From the NCBI GenBank assembly GCA_030632865.1, contig DAOVTY010000031.1, positions 1-17,267 on the forward strand: a DNA stretch of 17,267 bases. The letters run 5' to 3'. The translations under genes were made by a program, and so were the position numbers. The notes under the pieces were generated by a model. The model saw nothing but the letters and a program-made list of their open reading frames with translations. It was not told where the DNA came from and ran no database searches. Position 1 is the stretch's first letter. Each line of letters starts with the position of its first letter. The DNA comes from Bacteroidota bacterium. GTDB lineage: Bacteria; Bacteroidota; Bacteroidia; Bacteroidales; Prolixibacteraceae. Of this stretch, positions 6,145-13,261 are shown piece by piece.

Positions 6145-8759
6145 TGAAACTTAAACCATTATTCTTTTTATTCCTACTGTCTATTACTTTTCTATCTAAT
6201 TCACAAAATACAAACGGAATATTTGTCGATTTCGAGCAAACCAAAAAAGTAAAAAGACTTATTCAACAGAATGACAAAAAATATTTGCCTGCTTACAAAG
6301 CACTTATAGAAAAGGCTGAATTGGCAATGAAAGAGGGACCGTTAAGTGTAGTGAATAAGAAAAGAACTCCACCCAGTGGAGACAAACATGATTACCTGAG
6401 TATGGGTCCATATTGGTGGCCAGATAAGTCTAAATCAGATGGTTTACCATACATTAGAAGAGACGGAGAAAGAAATCCGGAAACGAAAGGAGATAATGTG
6501 GATCGGTCTTCTGCTGGAAAATTATTCTCCAATGTAAAAACTCTGGGATGGGCATATTATTTTTCGGGCAATAAAAAATACGCATATAAAACATTAGACC
6601 TGCTTGAAACATGGTTTATTAATTCGGAAACAAAAATGAACCCTAATCTGAATTATGCACAAGGAATTCCGGGACGCTGTGAAGGGCGTGGAATTGGAAT
6701 AATAGATTGGTCGGGTATAAATAGTCTGATTTCACCAATTCAGATTTTAAATGCTGAAAAACTTATACCTACAAAAACAAAGAATCAGCTTTATGATTGG
6801 TTTGACGAATATCTAAATTGGTTGCTAACAAGCGAATATGGACAGGATGAAGATAAATATTTCAATAATCATGGTACCTGGTTCGATGTGCAAACAGTAG
6901 GCATAGAATTACTTTTGGGAAGGAAAGAAATGGCTAAATCAAGATTACAAGAAATTACCACCAAACGTATTGCCAGCCAAATTGCCCCCGACGGTAGCCA
7001 ACCGCACGAGCTGGCAAGAACAAAATCTCTTGGATATAGCACAATGAATTTGAGAGGATTCTATCACCTCGCAAATATGGGGCAGAATTTGGGAGTTGAT
7101 TTATGGAATTTTGAAACCGAAGATGGACGGGGAGTTAGAAAAGCATTCGATTTTTTATTGCCATATGCCGCAGGAAACAAAAAATGGGAGTACCCACAAA
7201 TAAGTAGTTTGGAAAGTTCGATTGAGTCTTTAAAAACTAATTATATTATTGCAGCAATAAAAACCGGGAATATAGAATACTTGAAAGTTGCACGATCAAT
7301 TACACAACCAAATACAAATTTAGAAAGTTTACTTTATCCTCTTTTTCAACAAAAAAAACAGCCAAATATTCTTTTTATTGCTGTTGATGATTTACGAACA
7401 GAAATTAACTGTTTTGGGGCAAAACACATGCACACTCCAAACCTCGATAGGTTAGCAAACAGAGGAATAATTTTCGAACGCGCATATTGTCAGCAAGCTG
7501 TTTGTGCACCATCGAGAAATAGTTTAATGACTGGATTACGACCTGATGCTTTGGGAATCTACGACCTTTATACTTTTTTTAGAACAAAAGTTCCTGAAAT
7601 AGTAACTCTCCCCCAGCATTTTAAAAATAATGGTTACCATGCCGAGTCGATGGGGAAAATTTATCATACTGGCCATGGAAATTCAAACGACAAACTTTCA
7701 TGGTCAATTCCATCGTGGAGCAAGAGAAACGAAGTAAAAAATTTAATAAAAATTAGCGTTGGAGATACCCTCGGATTAGAAAGTGATTTTCCAACAATTA
7801 ATGGAAAGAAGTTACCTTGGTACAGTTCTCCGCAGCCCGAAAATAATATGTCGGATGCAATGACCGCAAATCATGCAGTAAAACGTTTAAAGGATTTAAA
7901 AGACGAAACTTTTTTTCTTGCAGTAGGTTTCTCAAAACCACATTTACCATTTGTGTCACCAAAAAAATACTGGGATTTATACGACCCAGAAAAAATTGAA
8001 ATTCCAAAACGCAATCTCCCAGTAGAAATGCCTGAATTAGCATTACGTCAATTCGGGGAGTTACGTAAATACCATGGAATTCCGGCAACCGGACCGCTAG
8101 ATAAAGAAACCAGTCGTAATTTGATACATGGTTATTATGCTGCGGTGAGTATGATTGACGCACAAATTGGGAAACTATTATATGCGCTAGAAGAGAACGA
8201 TTTACTTGAGAATACAATAATAGTACTTTGGGGCGACCACGGATGGAAACTTGGTGATTACGGCAACTGGTGCAAACACTCTAATTTTGAGATGGATACC
8301 AATGCTCCGCTAATATTGTCAGTGCCTTGGATGGACAAAGGAGTAAAAACAAAATCGCTAGCTGAATTTGTAGACATCTACCCAACTTTGTGTGATTTGG
8401 CTCAATTAGAGAAACCTAATCATTTGGAAGGTCAGAGTTTAGTACCTATTTTAGAAAACCCGAAAGCAACAGTAAACAAAGTTGCAATTAGTCAATATCC
8501 GAGAGGAGATGGTTTAGGTTACGACCGGAAAAACGAAATTATGGGTTACAGTATTCGTACTGAAAATTACCGATTTACACGCTGGCAAAAATATGAAAAT
8601 TCTAAAGAAGTAATTGCTATGGAATTGTACGATCACTCTAAATCTAAAACAGCAGACCAGAATCTTGCTACAAATAAAAACTACGCTAAATTAGTTGAAG
8701 AACTTAGCAGTTTAATGGACGAAGAATTGGGAAAATACAAAATTTTAAGAACGCAATAA
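6144..8759 (+). CDS. Secreted fusion: alginate-lyase-type polysaccharide lyase + iduronate-type sulfatase
   Basis: An 871-aa protein with a signal peptide (about residues 1-20, ending FLSNSQ) and two enzyme domains. Residues about 25-400 are an alginate-lyase-superfamily domain (PF05426-like, (alpha/alpha) barrel; the PL5/PL38 type): LSMGPYWWPD (85-94), NNHGTWFDVQ (241-250) with the likely catalytic N242/H243, and DGSQPHELARTKSLGYS (283-299). Residues about 405-871 are a type I sulfatase resembling iduronate-2-sulfatase: NILFIAVDDLR with metal-binding D415/D416, CAPSR at 454-458 for formylglycine formation, and WGDHGWKLGDYGNWCKHSNF near the C-terminal metal and substrate residues. The joint (LLYPLFQQKKQPNILF) has almost no linker and no second signal peptide. 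It should cleave and desulfate a sulfated uronic-acid polysaccharide outside the cytoplasm. The formylglycine-generating enzyme is not in the window. Domain calls are firm; the exact glycan is unknown. Confidence 0.9.
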   Translation: MKLKPLFFLFLLSITFLSNSQNTNGIFVDFEQTKKVKRLIQQNDKKYLPAYKALIEKAELAMKEGPLSVVNKKRTPPSGDKHDYLSMGPYWWPDKSKSDGLPYIRRDGERNPETKGDNVDRSSAGKLFSNVKTLGWAYYFSGNKKYAYKTLDLLETWFINSETKMNPNLNYAQGIPGRCEGRGIGIIDWSGINSLISPIQILNAEKLIPTKTKNQLYDWFDEYLNWLLTSEYGQDEDKYFNNHGTWFDVQTVGIELLLGRKEMAKSRLQEITTKRIASQIAPDGSQPHELARTKSLGYSTMNLRGFYHLANMGQNLGVDLWNFETEDGRGVRKAFDFLLPYAAGNKKWEYPQISSLESSIESLKTNYIIAAIKTGNIEYLKVARSITQPNTNLESLLYPLFQQKKQPNILFIAVDDLRTEINCFGAKHMHTPNLDRLANRGIIFERAYCQQAVCAPSRNSLMTGLRPDALGIYDLYTFFRTKVPEIVTLPQHFKNNGYHAESMGKIYHTGHGNSNDKLSWSIPSWSKRNEVKNLIKISVGDTLGLESDFPTINGKKLPWYSSPQPENNMSDAMTANHAVKRLKDLKDETFFLAVGFSKPHLPFVSPKKYWDLYDPEKIEIPKRNLPVEMPELALRQFGELRKYHGIPATGPLDKETSRNLIHGYYAAVSMIDAQIGKLLYALEENDLLENTIIVLWGDHGWKLGDYGNWCKHSNFEMDTNAPLILSVPWMDKGVKTKSLAEFVDIYPTLCDLAQLEKPNHLEGQSLVPILENPKATVNKVAISQYPRGDGLGYDRKNEIMGYSIRTENYRFTRWQKYENSKEVIAMELYDHSKSKTADQNLATNKNYAKLVEELSSLMDEELGKYKILRTQ

Positions 8760-8786
8760 TTTGTAACAACCACTTTGAAATTCCTT

Positions 8787-8826
8787 AAGCACAGTGTAAA
8801 ATCTTCAATTAAAAAACACTGTGTTT
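8787..8826 (+). terminator. Possible terminator after the lyase-sulfatase gene
   Basis: CACAGTGT (8790-8797) and ACACTGTG (8816-8823) form an 8-bp stem, extended by G-T and A-T pairs to AAGCACAGTGT/ACACTGTGTTT, with an 18-nt loop. It starts 28 bp after the stop. The T run after the stem is only three bases, so termination may be partial. Confidence 0.5.
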
Positions 8827-8886
8827 CGTATGCATTTAAACTAAAACTAGAAATATATGTTAATCACATAAGGAAGATGTATTGTT

Positions 8887-9567
8887 ATGAAAAAAATTAA
8901 TTTTACGATGAAAAAACATTACGAATTACACAGTTTTATTTTTAGTTTCTTTATTCAACTGAGCACTATTTTTTTAATGATAATTTTAATACCCAGTTTT
9001 GCATTTTCTCAAAATGATTTGCTTAACAAGCAACCAGAATTTGGGCTTAAAATTAGAGCTGGCGGAAGATATGATAATGTACGAATGTGTGTAGCATCTC
9101 CAGCCGGAAGCAAAGGTGGGCCTGCTGCAGATGTATCATTTTTTACAGAATTTGGAATTTCAGATAATGCGGCACTTCATATTGATATACCTATTTTTCG
9201 ACCAATCTTATTTGGTGTATCGTTTGACATGTTACAATTTGAACCTTCTGCAACTTTAAAATTTCATAAAACTTTGTCTGCCAATATGGATTATATTTCA
9301 GGTCCAATCCTTGGAATATCATTTCACTACGGACCTGATTATAAATCTGAAAGTTCAGGAATTTATCGTACAAACTCGTTTTTTGCTATTGGACCTATTG
9401 TAGGTGGGTATTTTGGTATAAAGTTTAAACGTCCTGAGAAATCGTTTAACTTTGAATTAGGAATAAGTCCATATCTAATACCTCTTTTCAGTATAAACGA
9501 TCCATTAAATCACAAAGGGATAGTTGCCGGGGGACTTTTAGATGCCTCTTTTAGCTTTAATAATTAA
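8887..9567 (+). CDS. Unrecognised secreted protein, probable outer-membrane beta-barrel
   Basis: I do not recognise a family for this 226-aa protein. A long hydrophobic N-terminal stretch (FIFSFFIQLSTIFLMIILIPSF at about 18-39) ending in AFSQ looks like a signal peptide; a second ATG eight codons in (8908) would give a shorter and more usual one. The mature part (about 43-226) alternates hydrophobic and polar residues, with glycines and aromatics at intervals, and ends SFSFNN, as expected for a small outer-membrane barrel. I see no catalytic motif. It follows the lyase-sulfatase gene by 127 bp with a hairpin between, so it may be a separate unit. A partial SD-like AAGGA ends 12 nt upstream of the ATG. 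Confidence 0.65.
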   Translation: MKKINFTMKKHYELHSFIFSFFIQLSTIFLMIILIPSFAFSQNDLLNKQPEFGLKIRAGGRYDNVRMCVASPAGSKGGPAADVSFFTEFGISDNAALHIDIPIFRPILFGVSFDMLQFEPSATLKFHKTLSANMDYISGPILGISFHYGPDYKSESSGIYRTNSFFAIGPIVGGYFGIKFKRPEKSFNFELGISPYLIPLFSINDPLNHKGIVAGGLLDASFSFNN

Positions 9568-9636
9568 GATAGATTGCAACTAATTCAACATAAAATATTC
9601 TAACTTAATTAGAACTTAAAAACCCGAATTGCCAAA

Positions 9637-10347
9637 TTATCCAATATTTGTAAACACGCCCTGAACGTCTTCGTCCTCTTCCAACTTTTCAAGCAACTTT
9701 TCAATCTCTTCCATTTGCTCTTCAGTATATTCTACTGGTGTTGTAGCAAAACGTTTTAATTCGGCCTTTATAACATTAATCTTCAGATTTTCGAGCGCTG
9801 TTGCCATTTCTCCAAAACTGGTATATTCGGCAAAAGCATAATAAACACCTTCATTTTCATCAATCTCTTCGAGACCAGCATCAATCAACTCCATCTCTAA
9901 CTCTTCGATATCTATTCCTTCCGGCAACTCAAATTCGAAAATTGCCTTTCGTGAGAACATGAATTCTAATGCGCCGTGAGGTACCAAACTACAATTAAGT
10001 TTATTAAAATAACTTTTAACATTGGCAATGGTACGTGTTGTATTATCGGTGGCACACTCTACAAAAACCAAAACTCCATGCGGTCCTTTTCCCTCGTAAT
10101 TAACTTCGATATAACTGGCAGCATCTTTCCCTGAAGCACGTTTTATAGCCGCATCGATATTCGATTTTGGCATATTTTGCGCTTTGGCATTTAAAATCGC
10201 AGTTCGCAGTGCAGGATTCATATCCGGGTCGGCACCCCCATCTTTTGCAGCTATAGTTATCTTCTTTCCCAGTTTCGGAAATATCCTCGACATCATTCCC
10301 CAACGTTTCATTTTTGCCGCCTTACGATATTCAAATGCTCTTCCCAT
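9637..10347 (-). CDS. yebC: YebC/PmpR family protein (TACO1 family)
   Basis: A 236-aa YebC-family protein, complete and of normal length. The N terminus MGRAFEYRKAAKMKRWGMMS is characteristic, followed by GGADPDMNPALRTAI, AQNMPKSNIDAAIKRASGK and YEGKGPHGVLVFVECATDN, all family signatures. The acidic C-terminal part (EEQMEEIEKLLEKLEEDEDVQ) is normal. Members have been described as DNA-binding regulators, and the mitochondrial homologue TACO1 as a translation factor; more recent work points to relief of ribosome stalling at proline-rich stretches. Which applies here cannot be told from sequence. It lies 98 bp downstream of the four-cysteine microprotein gene. TATTTTCG on the minus strand (10382 to 10375), one mismatch from the -7 consensus, could be its own promoter. 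Confidence 0.95.
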   Translation of the reverse strand: MGRAFEYRKAAKMKRWGMMSRIFPKLGKKITIAAKDGGADPDMNPALRTAILNAKAQNMPKSNIDAAIKRASGKDAASYIEVNYEGKGPHGVLVFVECATDNTTRTIANVKSYFNKLNCSLVPHGALEFMFSRKAIFEFELPEGIDIEELEMELIDAGLEEIDENEGVYYAFAEYTSFGEMATALENLKINVIKAELKRFATTPVEYTEEQMEEIEKLLEKLEEDEDVQGVFTNIG

Positions 10348-10445
10348 GAATTTATATTTTTTAATAATATTTTGCGAAAATAGAAAAAATTAATTTTACC
10401 TGAATAATTAAAACTTTAAATTGAAATTGAAAAAAGAATTTATTT

Positions 10446-10574
10446 TTATTTGGCTAACTTTTTAGCTTTGCAAACTTTATCTCCCGTTTTCACTTTGGCT
10501 CCACACTTTTTACACTCATATTTTGAGTTTTCAGAATCTTTAAATTTTCTTTTTTTACAAGCGTTTTTACCCAT
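10446..10574 (-). CDS. 42-aa four-cysteine microprotein, possible zinc-binding
   Basis: A 42-residue ORF that begins MGKNACKKRKFKDSEN and continues YECKKCGAKVKTGDKVCK. Cysteines are at 6, 21, 24 and 35, so the pattern is C-x14-CxxC-x10-C, compatible with a small zinc ribbon. It is very basic (14 lysines and one arginine), which suits RNA or ribosome contact. The ATG lies 2 nt after the stop of the kinase-RapZ fusion, an arrangement typical of translational coupling. I believe similar short CxxC proteins occur widely in Bacteroidota as hypotheticals, but this is memory and no family name is offered. It is short enough to be missed by standard ORF length cut-offs. The cysteine pattern and tight spacing make it likely real; the function is unknown. 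Confidence 0.72.
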   Translation of the reverse strand: MGKNACKKRKFKDSENSKYECKKCGAKVKTGDKVCKAKKLAK

Positions 10575-10576
10575 TT

Positions 10577-12004
10577 TTAAAATTGTTGTTCGCGATGCAC
10601 TAAAACAACATTAACGGGGAAATTGTTTTGCAAATACTTAGCTATTTTTTCGGCCGAATATACAGAGCGATGCCGTCCGCCAGTACAGCCAAAACTCACA
10701 GAAAGATGAGTAAATTCACGTTCAAGATAAACTTTTACTGATTGATCAATTAATACTTTTACTGAATTCAGGAATATTCCTATCTCCGATTTCTGCTCCA
10801 AAAATTCTTGAACAGCCAAATCTTTCCCAGTTAATTTTTTGTACTCTTCGTAACGTCCAGGATTATTAATGGCACGGCAATCAAAAACATGTCCTCCCCC
10901 ATTTCCCGATGAATCGGACGGAATTCCGTTTTTATAAGAAAAGCTAGTTATACTAACCGTTAGGTTTGTTTTAACCTGACCAATATCTTTTAAAACTTCG
11001 GAATGAATTAACTGACGAAGTACACTAAAAAGCTCGGGTAACTCAACAGGAAGATTTGTATCCTTTAAAATATATTCAAGATTGCGAAGTGCATAAGGAA
11101 TGCTTTTCAAGAAATGTTCTTTCTTCTCATAAAACCCACGAAATCCGTACGCTCCCATTGCTTGCATAATCCGTATCAAAACAAATCCTTTAAAATAAAC
11201 TGTAAATTTCTCCTCGTCAACAGTCATGTATTTTTTCAACTCACTCAAATAAAAATCGAATAATCTAGTACGAACACTTTGAGGAATATCTGCTTTGCCA
11301 TCGTATAACAACGATGCTAAATCGTACTGCAGAGCACCCATCCTGCCGCCTTGATAATCTATAAAATAAACATCATCATCTTTCAGCATCACATTACGCG
11401 ACTGGAAATCGCGATACAAAAAGAAACCTGAATTTGCACTTAAAAGATAGTTGCTAAAAAGTTGAAAATCATCTTCGAGAGCCTGCTCATCAAAATGAAT
11501 TTTAGCAAGTTTTAAAAAGTAGTATTTAAAATAATTTAAATCCCACATCATCGATTGTTTATCAAAAGCATCGCGCGGATAACAAACAGAATAATCAATA
11601 TTTTTACCTGCAATAATTTGAATTTTAGGGAGTATCTTCAATACTTTTTTATATTCAGAAACAATATTTTCTGAGAAACCCTCTTTTTCGCGAGTAGCAC
11701 TTAAAAAACCAAAAAGTGTGGTATCTCCCAAATCTTCTTGTAAATACTTTCTCAGATCGGAACTTACAGCAAAAACTTCGGGCACGGGCAAACCACTCTT
11801 TAAAAAATGGTTCGAGAACGACAAAAATGCCGTGTTCTCTTTTACATCCGTATTTAGGGCACCAATTACAGATCTATTTTCATTTTGCATTCTGCAATAT
11901 TGACGATACGAACCCGAGACTGGAAGCATTTCAAAAGTTTTAACTTTTTCGTTAAAATGATTTTCAAAAAGTTCTATTATTTCGTTTTTTTCTGATGTCT
12001 TCAA
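10577..12004 (-). CDS. Fusion: APH/AmgK-like sugar kinase + RapZ C-terminal domain
   Basis: A 475-aa two-domain protein. Residues about 1-340 are an aminoglycoside-phosphotransferase-fold kinase resembling AmgK, the anomeric MurNAc/GlcNAc kinase: the catalytic loop YRDFQSRNVM (197-206, D199 and N204) and metal-binding FIDYQGGRMG (214-223, D216), followed by QYDLASLLYD. Residues about 345-475 match the C-terminal domain of RapZ: SFSYKNGIP, GHVFDCRAINNPG (371-383) and GCTGGRHRSV (439-448). In E. coli RapZ this domain senses glucosamine-6-phosphate; the RapZ Walker-type N domain is absent. I infer a role in amino-sugar salvage or sensing of cell-wall precursors. The start is TTG: an in-frame TAA lies three codons upstream and the next in-frame ATG is codon 26, inside the conserved region. 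The gene is divergent from the DUF218 gene (39 bp). Confidence 0.88.
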   Translation of the reverse strand: MKTSEKNEIIELFENHFNEKVKTFEMLPVSGSYRQYCRMQNENRSVIGALNTDVKENTAFLSFSNHFLKSGLPVPEVFAVSSDLRKYLQEDLGDTTLFGFLSATREKEGFSENIVSEYKKVLKILPKIQIIAGKNIDYSVCYPRDAFDKQSMMWDLNYFKYYFLKLAKIHFDEQALEDDFQLFSNYLLSANSGFFLYRDFQSRNVMLKDDDVYFIDYQGGRMGALQYDLASLLYDGKADIPQSVRTRLFDFYLSELKKYMTVDEEKFTVYFKGFVLIRIMQAMGAYGFRGFYEKKEHFLKSIPYALRNLEYILKDTNLPVELPELFSVLRQLIHSEVLKDIGQVKTNLTVSITSFSYKNGIPSDSSGNGGGHVFDCRAINNPGRYEEYKKLTGKDLAVQEFLEQKSEIGIFLNSVKVLIDQSVKVYLEREFTHLSVSFGCTGGRHRSVYSAEKIAKYLQNNFPVNVVLVHREQQF

Positions 12005-12043
12005 AATTGTTTATATTTTAAAATTAAATGTACTTTTATCTCC
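12005..12043. promoter_or_regulatory. Divergent intergenic promoter region
   Basis: These 39 bp must hold the promoter of the DUF218 gene, and perhaps that of the kinase-RapZ gene. For the plus strand TACTTTTA (12031-12038) is one base off the -7 consensus, with TTG at 12007-12009 upstream at N21; the resulting leader would be almost absent. For the minus strand TACATTTA is also one base off but has no matching upstream element. The assignments are weak, but the space is tight enough that both genes could be affected by one regulator. Confidence 0.4.
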
Positions 12044-12766
12044 ATGAATAAAGTAAAAATCAAAAGTATCTATTTTTTAAGACTACTACGAAATTTATTT
12101 GTATTGATTGGAATTTTCTTTTCGATTTGTGTTTTACTCGCATTAACAACCGTTCCATTTTGGGGTTACCACTGGCTTGGTACAAGTAAATCTGAAATTA
12201 AATGGGAACCACAATTTATTATATTGCTGGGTGGTGGAGGAATGCCAAGCCAGTCGGCACTAATGCGCAGTTGGTACACAGAAAAAGCCACGTTAACATT
12301 TCCTGAAGCAACGGTAATTATTGCCATGCCCGGCGATAAAGAGGATAGTTTAAGTACTCCGCAATTAATAAAAAATGAGTTAGTAGAACGTGGAGTTAAT
12401 GATGAGCTTATTACTTTTGAGAACGAAGGAACAAATACACGTGGACAAGCATTAAATTGCCAGCGAATTGTAAAAATGCAAACACCAATTTTGCTTATTA
12501 CTTCGCCAGAACACATGCGTCGTGCAGTACTTTGTTTCCAAAAAGCAGGCTTCGAAAAAGTAAATGCACTGCCAGCTTTCGAGAATGCTGTTGAAGCAGA
12601 TTTATTGTTCGACGATGATAAGCTTGGTGGAAATAAAACACTAGTCCCCGATATTGGTAAAAGTATAAATATGCGTTACCAACTTTGGAATCACTTGAAA
12701 TATGAAATTTTGATTGCCAGAGAAATGGTGGCTTTAACTTATTATAAAATTAGGGGTTGGATATAA
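12044..12766 (+). CDS. DUF218 (YdcF/SanA/ElyC-type) membrane protein
   Basis: A 240-aa protein with one N-terminal membrane segment (about residues 17-39) and a DUF218 domain facing the periplasm. Typical elements are FIILLGGGGMPSQSALMR (58-75), a central ENEGTNTRGQAL (126-137) and LITSPEHMRRAVLCFQKAGF (151-170), which is the family's conserved histidine/arginine stretch. The domain is complete. The family includes SanA and ElyC of E. coli, linked to envelope barrier function and to peptidoglycan or lipid-carrier metabolism; the biochemical activity is unsettled. It is a single-gene unit, divergent from the kinase-RapZ gene and convergent with the DUF2147 gene. The pairing with an amino-sugar-kinase gene is suggestive of cell-wall precursor metabolism but proves nothing. 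The start follows a 39-bp gap with no SD sequence. Confidence 0.88.
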   Translation: MNKVKIKSIYFLRLLRNLFVLIGIFFSICVLLALTTVPFWGYHWLGTSKSEIKWEPQFIILLGGGGMPSQSALMRSWYTEKATLTFPEATVIIAMPGDKEDSLSTPQLIKNELVERGVNDELITFENEGTNTRGQALNCQRIVKMQTPILLITSPEHMRRAVLCFQKAGFEKVNALPAFENAVEADLLFDDDKLGGNKTLVPDIGKSINMRYQLWNHLKYEILIAREMVALTYYKIRGWI

Positions 12767-12778
12767 ATTAGTTAGATA

Positions 12779-12825
12779 CGAATTTCATTTTCATGAAATC
12801 GACATAAAACGTAAGGTCTTTTATG
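12779..12825. other. Two adjacent hairpins in the convergent gap
   Basis: ATTTCAT (12782-12788) and ATGAAAT (12793-12799) form a 7-bp stem with a 4-nt loop, extendable by CG past a one-base bulge. Directly next, CATAAAA (12803-12809) and TTTTATG (12819-12825) form a 7-bp stem with a 9-nt loop. The pair sits between convergent genes and may act as a two-way transcription end, although neither strand has a proper T tract after the stem. Confidence 0.35.
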
Positions 12826-12844
12826 GCAGACAATATTTAAACGC

Positions 12845-13261
12845 CTACAATTTTTGCCACTCAAGAGTTTTCTTAAAAATGTATTTAGACCCAACAATAA
12901 CTATCTCTTTTTCTCTTATTTCAGTAATTTTCAAATTAAACACCATCCCTTTTTCAGGTCCGTACATACTACCATTTATCCAAATTTTATCTTCGCTGTC
13001 AAATTCAAGATCTTTAATAATTACTTTACCCATTAAGAGTTCGTTTTGTTTAGCTTTATCCGGATTTTTAAAATCCTTGGTAACACCATCTTCGTAATTA
13101 TTTAGTGCAATAATTTTTCCGAAAAACTTATTATTTTCTTTAAATATCTGTACATCCAAATTATTGGGCAATCGATATTTCCCTATTACATCGTCGGATT
13201 GCTGTGCAAATATAACTGATGTAAAAAATACTAAAACTGCTACTAATAAAATTTGTTTCAT
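12845..13261 (-). CDS. Secreted DUF2147 family protein
   Basis: A 138-aa protein with a signal peptide (MKQILLVAVLVFFTSVIFAQ, cleavage near residue 19) and one DUF2147 domain, a small lipocalin-like beta-barrel found in the envelope. Visible family features are VIGKYRLPNNLDVQIFKENN, KFFGKIIAL, the DFKNPDKAKQNELLMGKVII segment and the paired NGSMYGPEKGMVFNLKI and LEWQKL ends. The function of the family is unknown; small ligand binding is a reasonable guess from the fold. The start codon overlaps the stop of the upstream barrel gene by one base (TAATG), so it is the last gene of the envelope operon that begins with the RND transporter. Confidence 0.82.
   Translation of the reverse strand: MKQILLVAVLVFFTSVIFAQQSDDVIGKYRLPNNLDVQIFKENNKFFGKIIALNNYEDGVTKDFKNPDKAKQNELLMGKVIIKDLEFDSEDKIWINGSMYGPEKGMVFNLKITEIREKEIVIVGSKYIFKKTLEWQKL

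Noticed and set aside
7798..8217. 139-codon antisense ORF within the sulfatase domain
   Set aside because: It lies opposite strongly conserved sulfatase sequence, its translation looks like a codon shadow, and it has no promoter or start context.
8870..8886. AAGGA before the 8887 start as a third Shine-Dalgarno sequence
   Set aside because: Only five bases match, and the spacing to the ATG is 12 nt, too long for a good SD. It is not comparable to those of rpsR and rplI.
9598..9614. TTCTAA-N5-TTAGAA inverted repeat between the converging genes at 9567 and 9637
   Set aside because: The stem is six mostly A/T pairs without a T tract, which is expected by chance in such AT-rich DNA; it could be a weak two-way terminator but I cannot support it.
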